The notes under the pieces were generated by a model that was given only the letters and a program-made list of their open reading frames with translations, ran no database searches and had not been told where the DNA came from. From DATDRM01 sp035291705 (GTDB lineage Bacteria > Chloroflexota > Anaerolineae > Anaerolineales > UBA4823), in contig DATDRM010000009.1 in assembly GCA_035291705.1 (NCBI GenBank), positions 1 to 6,322 of the forward strand: DNA of 6,322 nucleotides. Direction: 5' to 3'. Every line of letters begins with the position of its first letter. Within the stretch, counting starts at the first letter, position 1. This document shows, piece by piece, positions 1-4,866 of this stretch. The position numbers were made by a program, and so were the translations under genes.

Positions 1-84
1 TGCTCGTACTTCCCCTGTTTCGTAGTCAATGACCATCCTCAATTTGTGCTGTTCTTTCATTGTCAATGTCACCTTGTTTTCCAT
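1..84 (-). CDS. Probable transposase, N-terminal fragment (28 codons, cut by the window edge)
   Basis: The minus strand reads from ATG at 84-82 without a stop to the window edge and begins MENKVTLTMKEQHKLRM. It continues with VIDYETGEVRA. The pattern (LTMKEQ, then a hydrophobic helix and a GE-V-A segment) resembles the start of helix-turn-helix transposases of the ISNCY/IS1202 group. In those proteins the next residues form the first DNA-binding helix. A second in-frame ATG at 60-58 has the better Shine-Dalgarno sequence (AAGGTG, 9 nt upstream). ATG 84 is preferred because it keeps the family-like residues before KEQ. The catalytic domain is outside the window, so family assignment is tentative and intactness cannot be judged. 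Confidence 0.5.
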   Translation of the reverse strand, partial: MENKVTLTMKEQHKLRMVIDYETGEVRA

Positions 85-133
85 GGGGTGACATTTTCGC
101 TGAACAGTCAGGGGGTGTCAATATCGCTGAACA
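85..133 (-). repeat. Two 22-bp direct repeats at the IS tip
   Basis: Positions 85-106 and 112-133 carry two copies of the same 22-bp word, 27 bp apart start to start and in the same orientation. On the minus strand each reads TGTTCAGCGA, then A/T-rich bases, then CACCCC. They differ at two positions. Repeated words inside an IS terminus usually act as transposase-binding sites, and the position just before the transposase start agrees with that. Confidence 0.65.
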
Positions 134-156
134 ACAACAGACGGCTTAAAAGGCTA

Positions 157-184
157 TTGACTTTCCATAAATTTACGCTATAAT
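157..184 (+). promoter_or_regulatory. Sigma70-type promoter of the small membrane protein gene
   Basis: A -35 box TTGACT (157-162, five of six consensus bases) and a perfect -10 box TATAAT (179-184) are separated by 16 bp. Transcription would start near 191, giving a leader of about 35 nt before the ATG at 226. The -35 box lies only about 17 bp from the inferred end of the insertion sequence. Confidence 0.8.
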
Positions 185-200
185 ACTAGCAGAACTAGTA
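184..200. promoter_or_regulatory. Dyad TACTAG-N5-CTAGTA over the predicted start site
   Basis: A perfect 6-bp inverted repeat (184-189 and 195-200, 5-nt spacer) begins on the last base of the -10 box and spans the predicted transcription start. A repressor bound here would block the promoter. It could also be a weak leader hairpin or chance. No regulator gene is visible in the window. Confidence 0.4.
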
Positions 201-225
201 CATTTTTCCTATTTCGGGAGGGACT

Positions 226-465
226 ATGATCTCAACTGTTACCACTTCCACTGTTTCTATCCTCTCCACGGTCACCCTGGCGGGTTCTCTGGCCTTGATT
301 GGGGTCTTGCTATTGATCTCTCTGCTTGTCCAAAAGGAGCTGGCGACTGCCACAGAAGGCGCCCGCCTGCAAAAGCTGAGCCGAGCGCTCAACATCGGCA
401 TCGTGCCATTGCTGTTCGCATTCGTCCTGAGTGTATTTTTCAAAGTCGCCGAAGTCCTCAAGTAA
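226..465 (+). CDS. Small two-helix membrane protein of unknown function (79 aa)
   Basis: I do not recognise a named family. The protein has a Ser/Thr/Val-rich N-terminus (about residues 1-16), a hydrophobic helix at about 17-35, a short hydrophilic stretch with KELATATEGARLQKLSRA at about 37-54, and a second helix at about 56-73 ending FFKVAEVLK. This suggests an integral membrane hairpin with the charged loop between the helices. The start at ATG 226 is well supported by GGGAGGG at 216-222. A strong promoter lies upstream and a perfect terminator begins 17 nt after the stop, so it is a complete single-gene unit and probably well expressed. The opposite strand also has an open frame here, but without comparable signals. 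The function is unknown; a small membrane partner or subunit is possible. Confidence 0.8.
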   Translation: MISTVTTSTVSILSTVTLAGSLALIGVLLLISLLVQKELATATEGARLQKLSRALNIGIVPLLFAFVLSVFFKVAEVLK

Positions 466-481
466 CTCCCAACTCGTTACA

Positions 482-520
482 AAAAACTCATCCCAGGCAG
501 AACGTCCGGGATGAGTTTTT
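482..520 (+). terminator. Rho-independent terminator after the small membrane protein gene
   Basis: A perfect 13-bp stem pairs 482-494 (AAAAACTCATCCC) with 508-520 (GGGATGAGTTTTT) around a 13-nt loop in which GG and CC can pair further. The A-run on one side and the T-run on the other make it usable in both directions, but no minus-strand gene ends here. The same stem occurs at 2272-2312. Confidence 0.9.
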
Positions 521-645
521 ATTTAAAACTAAAGCCTACACAGCTGATAACTGCTATTAATTGATCTTTTACGCTGCTCCTGTCCCCTGCGTGGGACAAT
601 GCGCTAACCCTGGGCGTATACGACCTGCGTGGGGAAGCCCCGCTG

Positions 646-1338
646 GTGGAAGGAGCAAGCGCAGCTTTGATCAAATCTTCGACCCTTACCCCAATCCAAA
701 AACATATTTGGACTCAGGTGAGCTTCAGGCGTCTCAATCCATACCTCATCCTCATAACTTTCCCTTTTCTAATCATCCTGACTATGGTCGTCGGGGATGC
801 TCTGGTCTTCACCTGGCGACCGGATTGGTTCCCTGCTCACATTTGGGCCCTGATGGATGCACCCGTGCATGTCCTGCTGGCATTATTGGTAGTATTCCCA
901 CTCTACACCCGGCGTGCCACCTCCGCAAAGTTGATCGGTCGCTTCACCCTGGCCTCGCTTGCGCCGCTCCTGATCGACTTGGACCATTTCGTTGCCGCCG
1001 GTTCGCTCTCTCTCTACTCTGCCACGACACTTGCCAGCCGCCCTGCCTCCCATAGCCTGCTCTTCGCCCTGGGCTTGGGATTGATCGCCTACCTGTTTAC
1101 CCGCGATATCGGTGACGGCTACCTGCTCTTCGCCGTCCTGACCTCGCACGTCCTGCGCGACGCCTCTGTTGGCGGGAGTGCGCCATTCCTCTGGCCTTTC
1201 TCCTTTGACCATTTGCCGCTCCCGGTATACTATGTCTCGCAGCTCAACTTGTTCTGCATTGCCCAGATACTGGCCTGGATGCCCGGCAGAGCGGTGCACA
1301 CCAGATCCGGGAGGATGGTGGTAAAGCCCAGCGGTTAA
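646..1338 (+). CDS. YdjM/DUF457-type membrane-bound metal-dependent hydrolase (230 aa)
   Basis: The protein has about six hydrophobic segments (roughly 31-50, 72-88, 102-120, 136-151, 158-170, 193-211). It also has the motif set of the YdjM/DUF457 family: H75 in helix 2, DLDH at 111-114, RPASHS at 132-137 and HVLRD at 168-172. The family is annotated as inner-membrane metal-dependent hydrolases; the true substrate is unknown. At 230 aa it is somewhat longer than E. coli YdjM. The start is uncertain. GTG 646 is the first possible start after the in-frame stop at 562-564 and has a weak GGGGAAG upstream, while GTG 718 would remove a 24-residue N-terminus unlike the family. The stop overlaps the start of the next gene by one base (TAATG), indicating translational coupling. 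No convincing promoter was found at 521-645. Confidence 0.8.
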   Translation: MEGASAALIKSSTLTPIQKHIWTQVSFRRLNPYLILITFPFLIILTMVVGDALVFTWRPDWFPAHIWALMDAPVHVLLALLVVFPLYTRRATSAKLIGRFTLASLAPLLIDLDHFVAAGSLSLYSATTLASRPASHSLLFALGLGLIAYLFTRDIGDGYLLFAVLTSHVLRDASVGGSAPFLWPFSFDHLPLPVYYVSQLNLFCIAQILAWMPGRAVHTRSGRMVVKPSG

Positions 1339-2120
1339 TGTCCATTCACATCCTCAACTGCGCTGCGATGTCTCCCTGGTTCCCTCGTTGGCGTCTGGGT
1401 ACCCCTTGCCTACTCGTGGATACCGATCAGGGTCCTATCTTGGTGGATACAGGGCTGGGTCTCCACGATTACGAACGGCCTTCCCGTCTCATGCGCTTTT
1501 TCTTTCTCGATTTTGGCATCTCCCGCGATTCAGAAATGACGACCGTCTGCCAGCTGCCACGGCTAGGCTGTTCACCGCAAGGCGTCCGGCATATTGTCCT
1601 GACCCACTTGCATTTTGATCATGCCGGCGGCCTGCCAGATTTTCCCCACGCCCAGGTTCACGTTCACAAGCGAGAATACGAGGCAATGTTGCAGCCTCCG
1701 ATACTGGGTAAACTTACCTACGATCCCATGGACTTTGCCCACAGCCCGCGCTGGACACTCTACGAACAGACGACAAACCAATGGTATGGCTTCGACGCTA
1801 TCCACCTGCCCTTCATTCCAGAGATATACCTGATCCCCCTCTTCGGGCACACTCCCGGCCACTGTGGAGTGGCAATCCAGGATGGGAACCGATGGCTATT
1901 TCAGTGTGCCGACGCCCTGCCGACGAATGCTAGGTTTGACCTGACCCCTGCCTGGCTCAACCGGTTGGTAATCGGTCCACACGTGCCACGTCTGCGCTCA
2001 TGGTCTGCCGCTCATCCCGAGGTGTGCATCCTGGCTGGACATATGTGGCAATCCTTCTTTGAAACTTATAGAGTAGACAAACCAAAGTTGGACAATTTCA
2101 CCACATGGATGTCACTCTGA
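1338..2120 (+). CDS. Metallo-beta-lactamase-fold hydrolase, N-acyl homoserine lactonase-like (260 aa)
   Basis: This is a full-length MBL-fold enzyme with the complete two-metal set: H90, H92, D94 and H95 in THLHFDH, H171 in GHTPGH, D192 in CADAL and H235 in AGH. The ILVDTGLG strand near 34-41 and the overall length (about 250-260 aa) fit the AHL-lactonase-like branch (AiiA/AttM relatives). No Tyr follows the bridging Asp as it does in AiiA, so lactone cleavage should not be assumed; other ester, thioester or phosphodiester substrates are possible. There is no signal peptide or membrane helix, so it should be cytoplasmic. The ATG overlaps the stop of the upstream membrane hydrolase gene by one base. 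No well-placed Shine-Dalgarno is present (GGGAGG lies 23 nt away), so translation probably depends on re-initiation. The pair probably shares a pathway. Confidence 0.85.
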   Translation: MSIHILNCAAMSPWFPRWRLGTPCLLVDTDQGPILVDTGLGLHDYERPSRLMRFFFLDFGISRDSEMTTVCQLPRLGCSPQGVRHIVLTHLHFDHAGGLPDFPHAQVHVHKREYEAMLQPPILGKLTYDPMDFAHSPRWTLYEQTTNQWYGFDAIHLPFIPEIYLIPLFGHTPGHCGVAIQDGNRWLFQCADALPTNARFDLTPAWLNRLVIGPHVPRLRSWSAAHPEVCILAGHMWQSFFETYRVDKPKLDNFTTWMSL

Positions 2121-2134
2121 GCTGCCGGAGGCGG

Positions 2135-2185
2135 CGAAGAGTCCCTGTGGCGACCCTCTTAATCGAGTGTGTCAGGGATTCTTCG
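2135..2185. repeat. REP-like imperfect palindrome in the convergent intergenic region
   Basis: Arms 2135-2147 (CGAAGAGTCCCTG) and 2173-2185 (CAGGGATTCTTCG) pair over 12 of 13 positions, the remaining one being a possible G-T wobble, around a 25-nt loop. The right arm runs into a stretch (to about 2212) of the kind that recurs between genes in many bacterial genomes. This looks like a dispersed intergenic element rather than a terminator, because no T-run follows. Copy number in the genome cannot be seen here. Confidence 0.45.
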
Positions 2186-2271
2186 GTCGCTTCGCTCCCT
2201 CAGAGAATGACATCTCGCCAAGTCAATTGTACGACTTCGGTCTATCTCGTCCATTAGATCGTTCCCGCTTG

Positions 2272-2312
2272 AAAAAACTCATCCCGGGTGTGTGCTCCGG
2301 GATGAGTTTTTT
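2272..2312. terminator. Bidirectional terminator shared by the convergent operons
   Basis: A perfect 14-bp stem pairs 2272-2285 (AAAAAACTCATCCC) with 2299-2312 around a 13-nt loop in which GG and CC can also pair. It has an A-run on one flank and a T-run on the other, so it has the features of a terminator on both strands. It begins 2 nt past the stop of the minus-strand protease gene and about 150 nt past the plus-strand MBL gene. Confidence 0.9.
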
Positions 2313-2314
2313 GT

Positions 2315-3778
2315 TTAAACCCCTTCGGTCGGGGTCTCGGTTGGTGCGGGAGTCGGTGGCTCTTCGGTCGGAGGCGGGGTTGGAGCAGGCGGCTCATCAG
2401 TTGGGGCCGGGGTGGGTGTATCGGCTGGCGGGATTGGGGTAGCGGTCGGCTCTTCCGGCTCAGGGGTGAACGTCGCTTCCGGCGTGGGCGGACCGGGAGA
2501 GGATGGCTGAGTTGGCTCCGCGGGCCCTTCTTCGGTCGGTTTAAGCGTTGGCTGCGGTGCTCTGTTCGGCACGTACAGTTTCTGCCCGATCGACAGGCGC
2601 ACCGGCTCTTCCAGGCAATTTGCTATTTTAATCGCTAGGCCGCTGACCCCATATCGTTGTCCAATCGTGCTCAAGGAGTCTCCGGGGCTGACGAAGTAAG
2701 ACACCCAGCTGGGAGGCGGGAGGCAGGCGGTCGGGCTAGCTGTGGCGGTGGGTGGCGCCACGGTCGGTGGAGGCGAGGGTGTGGCGCTCGGCGTGGCAGT
2801 CGCCGTCGGCGGAAGCAGGGTGGCTGTGGGAGTGGGAGTGTCCGGCGCAGGCAAGAGAGGGGTCGCCAGGAGGCGATTGGGATCAGGCGTCACCAGCGCT
2901 GCCGGAGCCAGGATATCGGGCGGGGCGCTGATCGGCGTCGCCGGCTGCGCCAGCAGGAAAGGGAATACCAGGTAGAGCGAGATGTTGGTCAGGCCGTGAG
3001 CCAGGGTTACTCCCAACAATGACCCGTCCCGGCGCGGCACCAGCAACCCGAAGATCATCGCCACGCCGAACACGAACAAGACATCCAGGATCGAGCGATA
3101 CCCCAGGTGCAGCAGAGCGAACACCCCGGCAATGTAGAACAGCCCGCCGCGCCCCAGGTATTGCAGGGCGGTGGCTTGCATCAAACCGCGGAAGATCAGC
3201 TCCTCCAGGAAACCGGTGAAGAATAGCAGGATCAAGGCCGGCACCAGCACCAGTTCCCAGAGAAATTCCGCGACCAGCGGCTGCGGGCGCAAGATCAGAT
3301 ATTCGACGAAACCTAACATGATGCCGAACAATCCGATCAGCAACTGCCAAGGCCAATGGCGCACCTGCAACCCGATCGTCTCCCGGCTCAGCTTCGCCTG
3401 GCGAGCAGTCAGGTAGGCGGCGACGAACAGCGGAGTCCCCACCACCAGGTACCAGTAGACGAGCGGGAACTGGACCAGCGGCATGGCCAGGCTGAGCACG
3501 CGGATCAACGGCGCCAGAGATAGGGTGAGCAGGAACTTCTGCTGGAAACCGCGCGCCGCCAGGCTGGCGTGCAGCAGGAGCAGCACGAACACCACCCCGT
3601 GGGCGATCATCCCGGCGCGTGGCGCAACCAGCATGGTCATGGCCTCAGCCACCGCCAGGTCGAACAGGTAGACCAGGGCCAGCATCCAGGGCGAGGCCAG
3701 CAAGGCGGCGGTCGCCAGGCGCGCGCTGCTCCAGCTTTTGGCAAGTAGGCTGTTCAGCTGCGTCAGGTCAGCGTTCAT
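2315..3778 (-). CDS. CPBP-family membrane protease fused to a LysM domain (487 aa)
   Basis: The N-terminal half (about 1-277) is a polytopic membrane protein with all three motifs of the CPBP (Rce1/Abi, PF02517) glutamic-type proteases: EELIFR at 192-197, FALLH at 220-224 and HGLTN at 261-265. A Pro/Thr/Ala-rich linker (about 278-356) leads to one LysM domain (about 359-404: YFVSPGDSLSTIGQRYG, then IGQKLYVP). C352 and C388 flank or lie in the domain and may form a disulfide, as in other Chloroflexota LysM domains. An 83-residue tail of PT, TEEPP and APT units ends the protein. CPBP enzymes normally work in the membrane and LysM binds peptidoglycan or chitin-type glycans, so I infer a protease tethered to the wall. 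The ATG overlaps the upstream LCP stop by 4 nt (ATGA), so the start is secure and coupled. The combination is unusual for either family. Confidence 0.85.
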   Translation of the reverse strand: MNADLTQLNSLLAKSWSSARLATAALLASPWMLALVYLFDLAVAEAMTMLVAPRAGMIAHGVVFVLLLLHASLAARGFQQKFLLTLSLAPLIRVLSLAMPLVQFPLVYWYLVVGTPLFVAAYLTARQAKLSRETIGLQVRHWPWQLLIGLFGIMLGFVEYLILRPQPLVAEFLWELVLVPALILLFFTGFLEELIFRGLMQATALQYLGRGGLFYIAGVFALLHLGYRSILDVLFVFGVAMIFGLLVPRRDGSLLGVTLAHGLTNISLYLVFPFLLAQPATPISAPPDILAPAALVTPDPNRLLATPLLPAPDTPTPTATLLPPTATATPSATPSPPPTVAPPTATASPTACLPPPSWVSYFVSPGDSLSTIGQRYGVSGLAIKIANCLEEPVRLSIGQKLYVPNRAPQPTLKPTEEGPAEPTQPSSPGPPTPEATFTPEPEEPTATPIPPADTPTPAPTDEPPAPTPPPTEEPPTPAPTETPTEGV

Positions 3779-4863
3779 TGATTCAAGGAGGTCTCGATCA
3801 GGCTCCTGATCTTTGTCTCATCTGGGATCATGTGACCCTGGCTGTCGAACGTCACCATGTCCGCGCCGACCTGGAGCATGGTGGTGTTCTCCCCGACGGC
3901 AGCGATCATGCAGTTCAGGTCGAGCAGCTGGGCCGGGCTCAGGTCGGTGACCACCAGCTGGTAGAACTGGCTGACCAGGGACGGGATGGCGGCAGCATTC
4001 TCGGGTTTGGTGATCTCATTCCGCAGGGCGGCTATAACCTGGTTCTGGCGCTTGAAACGCCCCCATTCGTCCGACTCAGGCTGGTTGTTGGGTTTCGTGA
4101 TGCGGATGTAGTCGAGCGTGCGCTTCCCGGTGAATACCTGGCGACCGGCTTCAAAAACACCTCGTCCTTCTGCACTCCCATCGATCCGTTCCTTGAGGTT
4201 CACTTCGATCCCGCCCAGGGTATTCACCAGGCTAACGAAGACCGGCTCGTTAATTATCAGGTAGTGGTCGGGCGTGAATCCAAAGTTGTCCAGCAGGGCC
4301 TGGGCGATGACCTGCGTAGCCCGCTGGATGGCTTCCCGTGCGCTGCCAGACGAGGTTGTCTTGACTTGATAGTAAGCCCGGGTCAGGGTGGTGGAGTCGG
4401 AACCCGGGATGGCGGAGGTATTCACCCACAGACCCGGGGGGATCGACAGGATGGTCACTGCCTGGCGCTCGAAGTCGATGCGCAGCAGCCGGATGGCATC
4501 CGCGCCGCGTCGTTCTCCGGGATTCGGCGAGCTTTCCCCCAATAGGAGTATGGTCATCGCTCCCGATCCGCAGACTGGTTTGGCCTGGACGGTCGGATTA
4601 GCGTTGGGGGTAGTGGAAAAGGGAGCGGTCGAAGTGGCCGCGGTCGAAACGACCGTAACCGGGGGTGGGATGCTCGCCGCCTGGGTCTCAGCCCCCGAGG
4701 CGGTCTGCGTTCCCGCGGCCGGTGCTGACACTGCCGCTAGCGCTAAGGGCGTCAGCTTCAAGCCGGGTCCCAGCGGGCGGTTGAGAAACAAAACGCCCAA
4801 GCCGGCCAGGATCAGTCCGACGACCACCAGGCCGATCACGATCCATAGCAGTTTGTTCTTCAT
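3775..4863 (-). CDS. LytR-CpsA-Psr (LCP) family protein, second tandem copy (362 aa)
   Basis: A short basic N-terminus and one membrane helix (about 5-27) are followed by an Ala/Thr/Pro-rich linker (about 40-95) and an extracellular LCP domain (about 100-285) with a C-terminal extension. Family landmarks are ILLLGE (105-110), GADAIRLLRID (120-130), TLGGIEV (215-221) and DYIR (251-254) followed by DEWGRFKRQ (265-273). LCP enzymes usually transfer lipid-linked glycopolymers to peptidoglycan. Several expected active-site positions differ: LLLGES instead of LLLGxD, G120-A121-D122 instead of R-S/T-D, and T256 where a second Arg is usual. C98 and C318 are its only cysteines and are conserved in the paralog, suggesting a disulfide. 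It starts 3 nt after the upstream LCP stop, with no close Shine-Dalgarno, so coupling is likely. Confidence 0.85.
   Translation of the reverse strand: MKNKLLWIVIGLVVVGLILAGLGVLFLNRPLGPGLKLTPLALAAVSAPAAGTQTASGAETQAASIPPPVTVVSTAATSTAPFSTTPNANPTVQAKPVCGSGAMTILLLGESSPNPGERRGADAIRLLRIDFERQAVTILSIPPGLWVNTSAIPGSDSTTLTRAYYQVKTTSSGSAREAIQRATQVIAQALLDNFGFTPDHYLIINEPVFVSLVNTLGGIEVNLKERIDGSAEGRGVFEAGRQVFTGKRTLDYIRITKPNNQPESDEWGRFKRQNQVIAALRNEITKPENAAAIPSLVSQFYQLVVTDLSPAQLLDLNCMIAAVGENTTMLQVGADMVTFDSQGHMIPDETKIRSLIETSLNQ
3779..3862 (-). repeat. 84-bp near-repeat at the 3' end of the second LCP gene
   Basis: This stretch matches 4871-4954 at 73 of 84 positions by eye. It encodes the shared C-terminal end, including SQGH, IRSLIE and SLNQ. 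It is the most similar DNA between the two LCP genes and a possible site of recombination or gene conversion between them. Confidence 0.7.
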
Positions 4864-4866
4864 TGT

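Larger units (their letters stand above)
1..139 (-). mobile_element. End of an insertion sequence (partial, body lies left of the window)
   Basis: The first 139 bases look like one terminus of an insertion sequence transcribed leftwards. A probable transposase reading frame starts at 84 on the minus strand, directly inside a pair of 22-bp repeats that form the tip. The element probably ends near 139, where the minus strand begins with TGTTGTTGTTC, but the exact boundary cannot be set without the other end or the target-site duplication. An HTH-transposase element of the ISNCY/IS1202 kind fits the visible protein start; this is inference from remembered family sequences. Confidence 0.55.

Noticed and set aside
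195..461. Minus-strand frame opposite the small membrane protein gene
   Set aside because: The promoter, ribosome-binding site and terminator all support the plus strand. The antisense product has no hydrophobic pattern or start signal.
532..561. Promoter for the hydrolase pair using TATTAA near 555
   Set aside because: No acceptable -35 box lies 16-18 bp upstream, so I could not support a promoter there.
561..1055. TTG-started plus-strand frame overlapping the YdjM-type gene
   Set aside because: It is in another frame of a gene that has helices and family motifs. Its product is Pro/Cys/His-rich with no recognisable features.
2657..3022. Plus-strand Arg/Gly-rich frame over the LysM and linker region
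   Set aside because: It is produced by reading the Pro/Thr-rich codons on the opposite strand and has no ribosome-binding site or domain.
3619..4545. Long plus-strand open frame (308 codons) opposite the protease and second LCP genes
   Set aside because: It lies antisense to two genes with clear family motifs and tight operon spacing. Its translation is low-complexity and Arg/Gly/Asp-rich without recognisable domains, as expected for a GC-rich shadow frame.
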